From UBA6489 sp942490775 (GTDB taxonomy: Bacteria > Patescibacteriota > Gracilibacteria > BD1-5 > UBA6164): 64,000 nucleotides of DNA. The stretch covers positions 434,001-498,000 of the forward strand of contig CALNYL010000009.1 of NCBI GenBank assembly GCA_942490775.1, in the 5' to 3' direction. The position numbers and the translations under genes are program-made. A model generated the notes under the pieces. It ran no database searches and was not told the DNA's origin. It saw nothing but the letters and a program-made list of their open reading frames with translations. Positions 22,095 through 33,982 of this stretch are shown one piece after another (the stretch's first letter is position 1; each line of letters starts with the position of its first letter).

Positions 22095-24019
22095 ATGAAA
22101 TTATATTATACGCAATTAATTACTAATTTAGAATATTGGAGAATTGAGTTACATTAAAATTGTAGTATTTTATTTTTAAGTCTTTTAAATTTTATTGAAA
22201 ATTACATCATTAAATATTCCAAGACTATCAGTTTTCCAAAAAATTTTTTAGAAATAAATGATTTATGAGATATTATAATTATTGCCTGAGCTAATGGAGC
22301 ATGAATAAACTAGACTAAAGGAAGCAGTTGTAAATACATTACAAGGAACTCCTAGCATGTCATTAAATATAATGGCTACTAGAGATGAAGAAAAAAATAG
22401 ATTTTGAAATAATTTTATTACTATTCAGCAGGGACAAAGTAATCAAGTTTTATATCAATATATGCAAAGCCGTCATTTTTGGTAAGTGAAGGTATGTAGG
22501 TTCGCTTGTACAAATTGACTCTCAGAGAAGTATTCAAACAATAAGATATAACCAAATAAGTTGGCAAGTATCTGATCCAGATGAACAAGAAACACCAAGT
22601 AACTTTTATTGTAAAGATTTTACTAGTCGTTGGCAAAATTTTATGGATTATATTCATCAAAAAGTTGCTGCACATGATAGAAAAATAGCATGAGAAGTAA
22701 AATCTAATCCTAATTTAACATGAACAGAAATCTTAAAGAAAATTCCACATCCTTTAGAAAAATATAAGAAAATTTTTTCTCAACTTTTACCATGAAAGGA
22801 GCTTCAGGATATATATCCAAATAGCCCTAAAGAATTTCAATATAAAAATTCGGATTGACAGGTATTATCTTTTTCTACATTAAGTTCATGAGAACAGGAA
22901 GTAGTGAAAATTATTTTTGATGTTGCAAGAAAAGATATAAAACATTCAATTATTATTGTAGATGAACCAGAATTACATTTACATCCAACATTAACATTTA
23001 AATTAGTTGAAACATTAAAAACTATTTGAGATCATACAAATCAATTTATTTTTTTAACACACTCAGCAGATTTAATTTCAACTTATTATTCTACAGGAGA
23101 TGTTTATTTTATTGACTCACTACAAAGCGGTAATAATCAAGCACATAAACTAAGCGAGTTAAATCATACTCATAAGGAGGTTGTTCAGCTTATCGGTGAA
23201 AATCTAGGATTATTTGCTGTAGGTAAAAAGTTAATTTTTGTTGAAGGGGAAGAAGCAAGTATTGATCGTTTAACTTACCATAAAATTGCTCAAAGATATT
23301 TACCTGAAGCTAAATTTGTACCAGTTGGGTCGGTTGAAAATTTACTTACTTTAAATTCTTTTGAAGAACAAATTAGGAATGCCATTTTTGGTATAGATCT
23401 TTTTATGATTCGTGATAGAGATGGACTTTCTGATAATCAGATTATTGATATTGAGAAAGGTTGAAAAATTAAATGTTTAAAGAAGAGACATATTGAGAAT
23501 TATTTTCTTGATTCTGAAATACTTTTAAAGGTTGCTGAAAAATTATACATTACGGCAAATATCCCAGAAATTAAAAAAGAATTTATAGAGCAAAAATTAA
23601 AAGAAATTGCTAAAGACCAAATAAAGTTAAATTTACTACAAAATACAAAAGAGTACTTAAAATTAAATTATAATTTTGAGGTTCCAACAGTAAAATCTTT
23701 AAATACAAAAGATTTAGAAAGTATAAAAAAAGAAATGCAAGAAAGTATCAATGAATCTGTAAATAAATTATCAAATGAACTACTAAAAAATAGTATGAAA
23801 GAAAGGATGGATATTGAAGAAAAAAATTTAGAAGAAAAACTCAAGACTGATGAATGGAAAGACTCTTTTCAAGGAAAAAAGATATTTTCTGTTTTTTGTA
23901 GCCATGTTTTTAAAACAGATCACTTAAGAGTTAGACAAGCATACATTGATATTTGATTAGAAGAAAAACCAGAAGTTTTTAATGATATAAAGGAAATTTT
24001 TGAAGCTTTTAATAAATAA
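22095..24019 (+). pseudogene. PARIS-like AAA ATPase + DUF4435 (TOPRIM-like) fusion, N-terminus broken
   Basis: The long intact part (about 500 codons from 22490) has an ABC-ATPase signature region LSSGEQEVVKI, Walker B SIIIVDEPELHLHP and H-loop FLTHSADLIS, then a TOPRIM-like domain LIFVEGEEASID,  MIRDRDG and RHIENYFLD, the pattern of DUF4435. AAA15 + DUF4435 is the content of the PARIS anti-phage system (AriA + AriB), known also as single fused proteins. Upstream, Walker A reads GANGAG and is then broken by an extra T at 22306; removing it restores GKTRLKEA. There is also a TAA at 22155 and another shift near 22480. PARIS reacts to phage anti-restriction proteins, fitting its place right behind an R-M pair. 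An OLD-like nuclease is the alternative. Confidence 0.6.
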
Positions 24020-24040
24020 TTTTTCTCATAACAAAAAAAC

Positions 24041-24427
24041 ATGCAAAACAAACTACCAAAAATAATAAAAGAAGTCGGCTTTGATTTTAGCTGGTCAAAC
24101 GAAAAAGTCTGGGCTTTAGATATTCCCATCCAAAAAATAGACATCAAAAAACTAGAATGGCACTTTGAAATACCTTTTTGGAGTACTAAAAATTGATACT
24201 ATGATTTAAAACCAAACGATATAATAGAATTTTCAGAGAAATATAAAAAAGAATATGATAGAACGATGAAAGCAAGTTTATCTTACCCAATTGATATTAT
24301 GGAAAATAAAGGACGATTACTTATACTTGATTGACTACATAGATTACTAAAAGCTAAAATTCTTGGCGAAACAGAAATAGAGGTCAGAAAAATACCAAGA
24401 AATAAAATTCCTGAAATAGTTAAATAA
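24041..24427 (+). CDS. small ParB/sulfiredoxin-like protein
   Basis: 128 residues. WHFEIPFWSTKN, then YPIDIMENKGRLLILDGLHRLLKAKILG, which has the D-G-x-H-R-x-x-A pattern of ParB/Srx-fold domains, ending with a short basic tail. Such domains bind or hydrolyse nucleotides, but here no role can be given. It lies 22 bp after the PARIS-like gene. Confidence 0.6.
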
Positions 24428-24451
24428 TAAAAACTAACTTTGACTTACCTG

Positions 24452-24482
24452 TCAACAGAGGGTTTTAACCCTTTGAAAATTT
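24452..24482. repeat. family-C palindromic repeat
   Basis: TCAACAGAGGGTTTTAACCCTTTGAAA, arms AGGGTT / AACCCT. Confidence 0.85.
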
Positions 24483-24528
24483 AATTTTTATACAAGACTA
24501 TTATAATTTACTATTTTAATATATTTAC

Positions 24529-24937
24529 ATGAATTTAATAAAAGGTAAAAAAGTACTTAAAAATATTATTATTAGCTTGAGTTATTTATTTTCTTTGTTT
24601 AGTGTTTGTTCATTTTTTTAAATTCAAAATTCATATATTTTTTATTTACTATGACATCCCTTGAAATATTTATCAGGATAGGATTATCTCAGCTTTAAGT
24701 TTTACATTATCTGTTTTTTTATTTACAGGTTATAAAATTCCTGAGATTACAAAGTATATTATTATTGCCTGAAGCTTATCAATAACTACAATAGTTATTA
24801 ATAACTTTTTAGAATTTGAAAAAAAGTGAGTTTATTGGCTAGAAATTGGTGTATTAGTTTGTTATTTATTTACCTTGATTACTTTTTATATGTTAATCTT
24901 TTTAAATGATAAACATTGATATAGAAACAAAATATAA
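24529..24937 (+). pseudogene. small multi-pass membrane protein, frameshifted
   Basis: An ATG start (NLIKGKKVLK) and the remaining frame (KILLLAGVIYFLCLVFVHFF ...) join only if one base is corrected at A5 (24559-24563). The product would have about four membrane helices in 136 residues and a short basic end (KHGYRNKI). No family recognised. Confidence 0.5.
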
Positions 24938-24973
24938 AATATATAGCTTTAAAAATTAATTCCCACAAACCCC

Positions 24974-25372
24974 ATGAACAAAATAAAAAAATACGGTCTA
25001 ATCATCATCAAAGACTGAAAATTCCTAATCAACAGAAAATACAACACAAAACTATTTCTCATGCCCTGAGGTAAACCAAAACCATGAGAAAAAATAGAAG
25101 ACTGTCTAGTTAGGGAAATTAAAGAAGAACACAAAGTAGAATTAATCCAAAAAACCATAGAATTTTTTGGTGAATTTGAAGATATCGCAGCAAATGAAAA
25201 AGACACAATAATTTCAATGAAAGTTTATGTTTGAGAAATTATCTGAAAACCTGAAATCAGCAATGAAATAGAAGAACAAAAATGGTTCTGAAAAAATGAT
25301 AATCCTGAAATCTTATCAGCAATAGTAAAAAATAAAATTTTACCAGAAATAATAAAAAGAAAATTGATATAA
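24974..25372 (+). CDS. NUDIX hydrolase
   Basis: 132 residues. The NUDIX box reads GGKPKPGEKIEDCLVREIKE EH, i.e. Gx5Ex7REUxEE with all catalytic acids present. Short, so a MutT-like (d)NTP or nucleoside-diphosphate hydrolase. Codon use is more C-rich than its neighbours (CCC, AAC, ATC), hinting at separate acquisition. It is the last cargo gene before jetC. Confidence 0.9.
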
Positions 25373-25501
25373 ACCCCAAAGGGTCGAAATCGACCCCTTT
25401 CAGAAAATCCCAAACCTCACAAATTCGTAGGGTTTAAAAATTAAACTTTAACCTAACAAAAATCCAGTAACATTAAAGTTACAACACAATTTAAACAAAT
25501 C

Positions 25502-25545
25502 TGTTCCCCCTTCCTTTAGTATTAAAGGAAGGGATTCAGGGATGG
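25502..25545. repeat. family-A palindromic repeat
   Basis: CCCCCTTCCTTTAGTATTAAAGGAAGGGATTCAGGGATGG between the NUDIX gene and jetC, in reverse orientation to the copy at 13511. Confidence 0.85.
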
Positions 25546-25575
25546 ATTATAATATTTTACCTCTTAAAAAAAATT

Positions 25576-28500
25576 ATGAAAAACTGATTTTACCTAAAAA
25601 AGTTTGAACTTCTAAACTGGTGAACCTTTGACTGAGAAGTAGAAACTTTTTATCTAAACGATGATGTAACCGTTGTCTCTGGCGATAATTGAAGCTGAAA
25701 ATCTACAGTGGTAGATGCTTTTGTTAGCCTAATGGTGCCAAATATAAAAAGAAAATATAATTTATCTGCTACAGAGTGAAGTAAAAAGAAATCTAGGTCG
25801 GAGGCTACATATATAAGATGAGCTTATAAAAATGAAGAAACTGATGATTGAATAAAGACTGTATTTTTGAGATGAGATAAAGATTGAGCTTCCCCATATT
25901 CTGTTATTTTATGATATTTTAAGGATGAATGAAACTGAAAAGAACTTACTTTAGCTACTTTTTTTAGACTTACTCAATCTGGTACTGTTGATAAATTTTT
26001 TGTAGTTTCGGAGCAGGAGCTTTTTATAAAAAATGATTTTGTGAATATTTTGAATAAGCCTGATTTGTCTTCTCCTATTTCAAAACTTAGGGCTTCTTTG
26101 AAGACTAAAACTGATACAAGAATTTATGATAAGTTTTTAGAGTATAAAGAGGATTTTTCAAGAGTTTTTGGTCTTAGGAGCAATGCTATAGAGCTTTTTA
26201 ATAAGGTGGTTTCTTTGAAAGAGATTAAGGATTTGAATAGTTTTTTTAGGGAGAATATGTTAGAGAATAATCCTGATATTCTTAGTGAGTTTTTAGAGGT
26301 GGAGAAGAATTATATTTGAGTGAAGGATATTTATGAGAAGATAATTTTGGCGGAGGAGAAGTTAAAAATCTTATCTCCATTTGTAGAGCATAAAAAGAAT
26401 TATGAGGCGAAAAATGGTGAGTTGAAAAAGATTTTGTTTTTTGAGGAGAATATAAATTATTATTCTGATGAGATAGAGAAGAATTTGATAGTAAAGATTT
26501 TGTGAGATAAAAATCAGTCTTTGGAGGTTGGTAATATAGAGTTTGGTGAGATTAAGAATCATATTTTAGAGATAGCGAGAGAGCAGAGGGAGATAGAGAA
26601 TCTTATAGAGAATTCAGAGTTTTCAAAGAGGCTTAGGCAGTTGCAGGATTCTCTTGAGCAGAATAGAAAAGATAAAAATATAAGAGAGAATAATTTTGGT
26701 AAGTATAGAGATTATTTGAAGGTTTTGTGAATAAAGTCTTCTTTGGAGGATTTAAAACCAGAAGAGAGAAATAATATTTTTAAAGAAAATAGTGAGCTGA
26801 TAGAGGATAAGAGAGTGAATTTAAAAAAGGAAAAGCAGGAGAATAAGGAGAAAATAGTAGAGAGTATGTGAAAGAAAAAGATATTTCTGTAGATTTGGAG
26901 GAGACGGTAAATGAGCTTTTGTATTTTAAAAATAGAGGAAATTTATTGCCTAAGAGGCTTTCGGATATTAGACAGATGATTTGTAAAAATCTAGGGATAG
27001 AGGAGTCTGAAATTTCTTTTGTTTGTGAGCTGATAAAAGTAAAGGAGGATGAAAAGCCTTGGGAGATGGCTATTGAAAAGCTTTTGCATTCTTTTGGGCA
27101 GGATTTGTTAGTGCCTGAGAATTTACTTGAAAGGGTAAATAATTTTGTAAATAAAAATAATTTAAAAAATAAGCTGAGGTATAATAAAATTCCTCTTGAT
27201 GTGGATGTGTTTAATTCTGGTGAGCAGGATAATCTTGTTATTTCAAAAATTGAAATTAAGCATAATTCAAAATTTGAGAATTGGATAAGGGGGGCAATAA
27301 ATAGAAGATTTGATTTTGTGTGCTTGGATAGTACGGAGGATAGTGAATATTATAAGAGTCCAAAGGTTTTAACTATTTCGGGGCTTATAAAAAATAGAAA
27401 TGTGTATTTGAAGGATGATAGCTTATTTAGGTCTAAAGATTATATTTTATGATGGAATAATATAAATAAGATTTTAGAGTTAGAGAAAGAAGAGAAAAAT
27501 TTAGAAAAGAAGTTAGAGAAGATTGAAAATAAAATTTCTAAACTTGAAAAAGCTGAAAAGGATTTTGAAACTGTTTTTAAGGTTCTTATTCAACTTGAGA
27601 GTATAAAGGTATTTTCGGAAATAGATTATTTTTCGGTATCTGTGGTTCTAGAAAATATACAGGAGGAGATTGTGGAACTAGAAAATTCAAATACTGATAT
27701 AAAAAAGTATAGTGAGAAATTGAAGGTTTTAAAAGAGGGTATGGAAAAACAAGAGAAGAAAAAAGATAATATTTCTAAAGAGATTGGGGTTTTGGAAAAT
27801 GATATTAAGAAGCTAAAACTTAAAAAACAGGGTATAGAAAATACTTTGGAAAAAATAGATATTTGAAGTATTTTAAAGGAATTTGATAATTCAAAATACT
27901 GATTTATGGCGAGTTCTCTTCAGGAGATTAATAGTTCTAGAGAGGATAAGAAGTGAATGCTTAGAAGAAAGAAGGATAAGATTAATGAGCTAATCCAAGC
28001 TTTGGTGAATAAAATGAACTGATTTGCTAGTTCTTATAGAGAGTATAAAATGACTGATTGAGAAAAGCTTGAGTTGTCATCAAATATTTCGGTAGAGGAT
28101 TTTAGAGAGTATTTAGAGAAGGAGTTTCATAAAATAAATGATGAGCAGCTTTATAAGTATAGAGAGAAGTTTGAAAAGGAGTTTAGGGAGACTTTGTTTA
28201 TTAGGTTGAATGATTTTTATATGAGTTTGGAAAATGAGGAGACTTATGTAAAGGAGAAGATTGGTCAGATTAATAAGACTTTGGAGACTGTGCCTTATTC
28301 TAAGGATACTTTTATAGAGATTGCTACGAAGGAGAATAAAAAGAAGATTGATGGTATAGAGGATTTTAAGAGGGAGTTTAGAGAAAAGGTTCTAAATAAG
28401 AGGGAGCTTGATATGGATGATAAGATGAGGGCTTTTGAGAATATAAAGTCTTTAATGGAGAAGTTAATAAATAAGGATCAAGAAAAGTGGAGGGATAATG

Positions 28501-29042
28501 TGATTGATGTAAGGAATTGGTTTTTGTTTAGTATAAAGGAAAAGTTTATTTCTACAGGACTTGTGAAGGATGTATATGAGTCAAGTAGCTGAAAGTCTGG
28601 GGGGCAAACAATAAAACTTGCCTACTGAGTATTATCAGCTGCTTTGATGTATCAGTATGGTATAAAAGAGGAAAATGTGAATTTGTTAAATTCAAAGTTT
28701 TCAAAGTCTTTTAGGCTTGTTGTGATAGATGAGGTGTTTGCTAAACTTGATATTGATAATTCTAGGTATGTGCTTGATTTATTTAAAAGGCTTGAGTTGC
28801 AGTTGTTTATTATTACTCCTACTAATACGATAAATGTGCTAGAGGATTATGTTGAGACTATTTATTTTATTTCTAATAATTCTGGTCAGAAGTCGTTTAA
28901 AAATAAGATTGATATTATTTCTAGAGTTCCTATAGAGGAGAAGATAAAGGAGAAGAAAGAGGCTGTTGTGGAAAATAAGTTTTTGATGAGAGAGAGTGAG
29001 AGGGTGATGGATGGGTTTGAGGAGATGAGGGGGAGTTTGTAA
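25576..29042 (+). CDS. jetC: Wadjet SMC-like ATPase JetC, one apparent frameshift
   Basis: About 1,155 residues over two frames. N-terminal ATPase half with Walker A SGDNGSGKST (residues 36-44), then long coiled coils rich in K/E, a hinge-like region (DDLVPENLLERV, FDFVCLDS), more coiled coil, and the C-terminal half with signature SSGKSGGQ, Walker B LVVIDEVFAKLD and IITPTNTINVLEDY. These are JetC features; the SMC-type motor extrudes plasmid DNA before cleavage by JetD. The frame changes near 26865 (VESM / KEKDISVDLEE); uncorrected, it would stop at 26886. The 3' end (28918-29042) is repeated twice downstream. Confidence 0.88.
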
Positions 29043-29082
29043 CCCTCACCCCAGCCCTCTCCTTTGGAGGAGAGGGCGTAAA
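29043..29082. repeat. family-A palindromic repeat
   Basis: CCCTCACCCCAGCCCTCTCC-TTT-GGAGGAGAGGGC directly after the jetC stop. Confidence 0.85.
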
Positions 29083-29111
29083 GAAAATATTTTTTTTTAA
29101 CTTTTTAAGTT

Positions 29112-29552
29112 ATGGATGATAAACTTTATCAAGAGAAAAAGGATTTTGTGGAGCTAGAGAGTGTGGCTCGTTTTTGAGTTGGGGGGATGTTGAAAGAAAT
29201 ATGGGGGTTGATAAAATACTTTATTTCTGGTTTTTTGTTAGCAGTTTTTTTTTATTTTGGGATAAATAACTTTTCAAAAGAATATTTTATAGATTATTCT
29301 AATAATTATATAAATGTAAAATTGGAAAATTTTGATAAAATATTACGAAATTCATTTGATATATTAAATGAAGATAAAATATTATTTACATTTGTATTTA
29401 CTGTTATAGTATTAGTAATAATTCCACTTATATGAAAGCAAATAAAAAATATTTCTAGAAATTTACTGCATTTTACAAAGCTTGAAAGATTTGTGTTTTT
29501 TCTTTTTGGTTTTTTGTTTGTTTTAATGATTTTTTTTCCATCAAATTGTTAA
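29112..29552 (+). CDS. membrane protein upstream of KAP NTPase
   Basis: 146 residues. A short polar N-terminus, then three or four hydrophobic segments (about 37-55, 95-115, 128-145) separated by a polar loop with YSNNYINVKLENFDK. Family unknown. It is the first gene of the cargo behind jetC and probably works with the next membrane protein and the KAP NTPase. Confidence 0.65.
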
Positions 29553-29577
29553 TTCAAATTTATCTATTTTAGAAATA

Positions 29578-30522
29578 TTGGAAATTAGTAATTTTGTAAA
29601 TTTAGTAATTCAAGAAAAATTATATTATTTATTTTTTTTGATAACCTTGGTATTGTGTAATTATGTTATCTTTTTAAGAGTTTGTGTAACAGTTTTAAAA
29701 AACTTGGATATAAAAATAGATGAGAAATCAAAGAAAGAATTTGAAGATACAGCCAAAGATGGATATAAAAAAATGCCTTTTTTTAAAAAAATTAATAAAA
29801 TAGGTAAAAATGGAGGATTTTTTTATGAAATTCATTTCTATTGATTAAAAATCTTTTTTATAATATTTCCTATCTTATTTGTTATATTTTTACAGTCGTA
29901 TTTATTTATTTGAATAAAATATTTTGGATTTATATTTATAAGTTTCTTGTTTTCTTTACTGATTATAAGTAATTATAGCTTTATAAATAACAACGATTTT
30001 AAAGACTATTTTAACTATGAAAAAGATAAAAAAGCTTATGAGTTAGTTGGATTACTTATAATGGGAATATTATATTTTTGGCTGTTTTCTTGGGTTTGAA
30101 TATTTTTATATTTTACTTTTAAACTAGGTTCTTTAATTGTTTGGGGTATTTTTATACTTTATTTATTCAGTTTAATTTTATGATGGTTAGGACTTTGGGT
30201 AATATGATGAGTTTGAACTATTTGAATAATTAGAGGAATGAAATGAGAATGAGGAATGTCATGAAAATGAGGATACTTTTGAGCTTCTGGAATTACAGAG
30301 ATTTTAATATTTTTATTTTTTGTTTTATCTTTAATCTTATTAGTATTATTCAAATGGTTAATTTTATGGTTAATTTGGATAAGTCCTGCAATAATTTGAA
30401 TATTGCATATTTTAAAAAATCTAGAAAAAATTTTTGAGTTCAAAGAAAAACATAATTTCTTTGTAACTGACTTCCCTTTGGCTAGTAAAGAGCAACTAAA
30501 AAAGAATACAACAAAAAAATAA
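29578..30522 (+). CDS. large multi-pass membrane protein with Gly-rich loop
   Basis: 314 residues; no ATG in place, TTG at 29578 is the first likely start. At least seven hydrophobic segments. After the sixth there is a loop made mostly of glycine (IIRGMKGEGGMSGKGGYF), almost all TGA-coded, then two more helices and a polar tail. Family unknown. KAP NTPases are often found with membrane partners, and this gene lies 25 bp before one. Confidence 0.6.
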
Positions 30523-30547
30523 TTCGGATGATATTTTTACTTTATTT

Positions 30548-31953
30548 ATGAAAAATATAGAATTTTTGAAAGAAAAAATATTATACTTTCCACCAAATAT
30601 TTTAAAAAATTGAGCTTATGTTTTCTCTATAAACTCAGTATGGTGAAGTTGAAAGACTAGTTTTATAAAAATAGTTGAAAAAGAAGTTATCTATAAATAC
30701 AAAGATTCACAAAAAATTAAAGACTTATTAATAAATATAAATAAACTAATAAAAAACATTATAGAAAAAAAATCTTTTTAAAAACACCATAAATAAGATT
30801 CTTATTATTTTATGGGATTTTATTAAGTATCCTTTTATTTCTTTAAATTCAAAAAATAAAGATTTTATTTGGATAAATTACAATCCTTGGAATTTTAAAG
30901 ATAGGAATAATCTAATAAGAGATTTTTTTTCAACATTGAATAAGTGAATAGAAGGAGCAACATGAAATAGTTACAAGACAATTTTTCAGAAGTATAGTAA
31001 TCTATTTAATTTAGCAAGTTTACCAAAAAATAGACATATAGACCTAAATCTATTAAGAAAAAAATTAGTAGAAGATGACCCACTGTATGAAATAAAATTA
31101 CAGATAGAAAAAATATTATGAAGAATGAATGAGACTATTGTAATAACCCTTGATGATATAGATAGAATGGAACCAGAAGAAATAATGATAATTTTAAAAC
31201 TAGTAAAACTACTCTCTGATTTCCCAAAAATCATATTTATACTACTACTAGACGAAAAAAGAGTATCAAATATTATTACAAAAAAAGTATTGAGAATCTT
31301 ACAACAACTATCTACAAAAAATTATAAATTTCCAAATAGAACTAGAACCATATACAAAAGAAGAACTAAAAGCTATTTTATTTTTCAATATCAGGAAGTT
31401 TTTTAAAATTGAAACAGATCTTTTTAAAATTACCCCAAAAAAAGAAGAATCCGAAGAGAAAGAAAAAGAAAGAAAATCAGAAAAAGACACACAAATTTGA
31501 AAAATAATAAAAATATTTATTGATAATATTTTTGAAATTTATTATAAAAAAATTACACACAGCACCCTAGAAAACTACAAATCGGATAGCACGGAAAAAC
31601 TCACAAAACTTATAAATGAAAAATGAGTTAATAGAAAACTTGATGAGATTTTTAATGATATAAATAAGCATATTGCAGACAAAGAAGTTAAACAAACTAG
31701 TATAATGGTAACCCTCAGAGACATAAAAGAACTCTCAAATAATATTGTAGAAGAATTATATTCTCTCTATAAATCCCCAAATTATAAATTTAAAGATTTA
31801 TTAAAGAATCCAATAAAAGAACGTGCTGAGATTTATGATATTATTTTAAAAACATTTAAATCACAAATATTTATATTTGAAAACGAAGTATTGTTTAGTT
31901 TATTCTCCGAAAATATTGATTTTCAAATACGAACCAGAACACTTATATTCTAA
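30548..31953 (+). pseudogene. KAP-family P-loop NTPase, frameshifted
   Basis: Three frames together give a KAP NTPase: Walker A SVWGSGKTS (about residue 30), the family's WINYNPWNFKDRNNLIRDFF, Walker B VITLDDIDRMEPEE with LLSDFPKIIFILLLDEKRV, and a helical C-terminus (ELEPYTKEELKAILF onward). Shifts lie at the A8 run 30765-30772 and between 31280 and 31320, with a further doubtful one near 31930. KAP NTPases are membrane-associated and occur in several defence settings (for example PifA). Broken as written. Confidence 0.75.
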
Positions 31954-32045
31954 AAACATTTGAAACTAAAAAATACATAGAATATATCGTTTCAGTTTGG
32001 AAATATAATTTTAGCATAGGAAAATTATTTTTTAACTTTAAAATC

Positions 32046-32882
32046 ATGGAAAATAATAATCTATCAATATTTGACTGAAAGAAAATTAGAAGAATTTATG
32101 ATGAAAAAAAAGAAAAATGGTATTTTTCTGTAATTGATATTACAGCTGCACTTATAGATCAAGAGAATTACAAAAAATCTCAAAGTTATTGGACCACCTT
32201 GAAAAATCGCTTAAAAAAGGAATGAAGTAAGGTTGTCACAAATTGTGACAAACTGAAATTAACAGCTTCAGATTGAAAGAAATATAATACAGATGTTGCA
32301 GATGTAGAAACTCTTTTAAGAATCATTCAAACAGTTCCAAGTAAAAAAGCAGAACCTATAAAACTTTGGTTAGCTAAAGTGGGTTATGAGAGAATGCAAG
32401 AAATAACAGACCCAGAAAAATCTATAGATAGAGCAAGAGAGAATTGGCTAAAGGCATGAAGAAGTGAAAAATGGATAACACAGAGAATGTCATGACAGGA
32501 AACCAGAAATAAGCTTACTGATTATTGGAGTGAGAATTGAGTAGAAAAATGAGATGAGTTTGCTATTCTTACAAATATAATTCATAGCGAATGGTCTTGA
32601 TTATCTGTTAAAGAACATAAAAAACTAAAATCTCTTAGGTCTCAAAATTTAAGAGACCATATGACAGAGGCAGAGCTTATTTTTACAGCTTTAGCTGAAT
32701 TATCTACAAGACAAATAGCTGAAAATATGAAAACTAAGTGATTAGAGGAAAATAAGATTCCTGCTCAGAAATGATGAAAGATAGCAAAAAATGCCAGAAA
32801 AGAACTTGAATCCAAAACTTGAAAAAGTGTAATAAGTGATGATAATTTTTTAAAGAGTTCAGAGAAGAGGAGTTTGAAGTAG
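32046..32882 (+). CDS. BRO-N/antirepressor-like protein (DinD type)
   Basis: 278 residues. N-terminus LSIFDGKKIRRIYDEKKEKWYFSVIDI resembles the BRO-N domain of phage antirepressors, with LKNRLKKEGS and TDVADVETLLRIIQTVP. The C-terminal two thirds (AREKWLKAGR-like, ETRNKLTDYW, LTNIIHSEWSGLSVKEHKKLK, MTEAELIFTALAE) matches DinD-type DNA-damage-inducible proteins. Intact. It ends 6 bp before the second copy of the jetC 3' end. Confidence 0.75.
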
Positions 32883-32888
32883 TTTTTT

Positions 32889-32907
32889 ATTTCTAGGGTT
32901 CCTATAG
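32889..32907 (+). repeat. jetC 3'-end copy 2, left part
   Basis: ATTTCTAGGGTTCCTATAG matches 28917-28935 of jetC with one difference; the rest of this copy continues at 33826 behind the insertion element. Confidence 0.8.
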
Positions 32908-33825
32908 AACCAGTTTGCACTTTTCGTAAAAAATCTTAAAATAAGGGGATTATATTTTAAGAAAAAAATATGGCTTATACTACAGATTTAACAGACAAGC
33001 AGTATGAACTAATAATAAAAGCAGTTCCAAAACTATGAACAGCAGAAATAAGTGTTAGCAAAAAAGAAATTTTAAATGGAATAAATTATCAATTGAAAAA
33101 TTGATGTCAGTGGCGAGATTTGCCAAAAGACTTTCCCAAATGGCAAACAGTTTATTCTCAGTTCAGAAGATGGAAAAATAAGTGAATTTATGATGAATTA
33201 CTATTGGAATTGGAAAAACTAGAGAGAAAAAATAAGGGAAAAAAAGAAATTCCTAGCTTACTATTATGAGATTCAATGGCAGTGAAAAATACAGATACAG
33301 CAGACATAAAAACAAAATGATATTGCCATTATAAAAGTACAAATTGAATAAAGAGACATTTATTAGTAGATATTTTATGAAATCCATATTTTATAAAATG
33401 TACAAAAGCGAGTATTTCTGATGATAGTTGATTAATAGAAATAATAAGAGAGAACAAGGAATACTTTCTAAAACTAGAAGAATGAATTGTGATAACAATA
33501 TTATTAGACAATTGATACCATAAGGATTATTTAGAAAAAGAAATAAAAAAAATAGATAAAAATATTCTAAACTTTATAAAGATAGAAATTACTCAAAAAA
33601 TAAGCCCTGATATGAAAGAAAAATCTAAAAAAGAAAATCCTCAAAAGAATTGATTTGTTGTACAACCTAAAAGATGGATTGTAGAAAGAACAAATGCTTG
33701 GATTAACCAATGTAGGGTTTTATGGAAAAACTGTGAATGAAAACTTTCTACCTCTGAGGCTAAAATTAGATTATGTTCTATTAGACTTATTATTAGGAGG
33801 TTAGCTTAAAATGTGCAAACAGGTT
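32908..33825 (+). mobile_element. IS5-type insertion sequence, complete
   Basis: 918 bp. Terminal inverted repeats AACCAGTTTGCACTTTT (left) and its partner AACCTGTTTGCACATTTT (right, reverse strand). The element is flanked by CTATAG on both sides (32902-32907 and 33826-33831), consistent with a 6-bp target duplication, and it splits a copy of the jetC 3' end, which shows the empty site directly. One transposase gene inside. Confidence 0.9.
32970..33809 (+). CDS. IS5-family transposase
   Basis: 279 residues, intact. N-terminal helical domain with LKNGCQWRDLPKDFPKWQTV (IS5/IS427 hallmark), then DDE residues in LLLGDSMAVKN, ILLDNGYH and RWIVERTNAW, with the RLCSIRLIIRRLA end. Eight glycines are TGA-coded, so the element is resident in code-25 hosts. 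Confidence 0.95.
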
Positions 33826-33938
33826 CTATAGAGGAGAAGATAAAGGAGAATAAAGAGGCTGTGGTGGAAAATAAGTTTTTGATGAAGGAGAGTGAGAGGG
33901 TGATGGATGGGTTTGAGGAGATGAGGGGGAGTTTGTAG
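33826..33938 (+). repeat. jetC 3'-end copy 2, right part
   Basis: 113 bp nearly identical to 28930-29042 of jetC (only a few differences), preserving the frame PIEEKIKENKEAVVENKF ... FEEMRGSL and a TAG stop. A displaced duplicate of the end of jetC. Confidence 0.92.
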
Positions 33939-33945
33939 AAAAAAG

Positions 33946-33972
33946 AAAAAGGAGCCGCAGCTCCTTTTTTTG
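33946..33972. terminator. rho-independent terminator
   Basis: GGAGCCGCAGCTCC hairpin flanked by A run and T run, so usable from both strands; 8 bp after the jetC tail copy and 10 bp before the end of a minus-strand gene. Confidence 0.85.
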
Positions 33973-33982
33973 CCTCGCCCTA

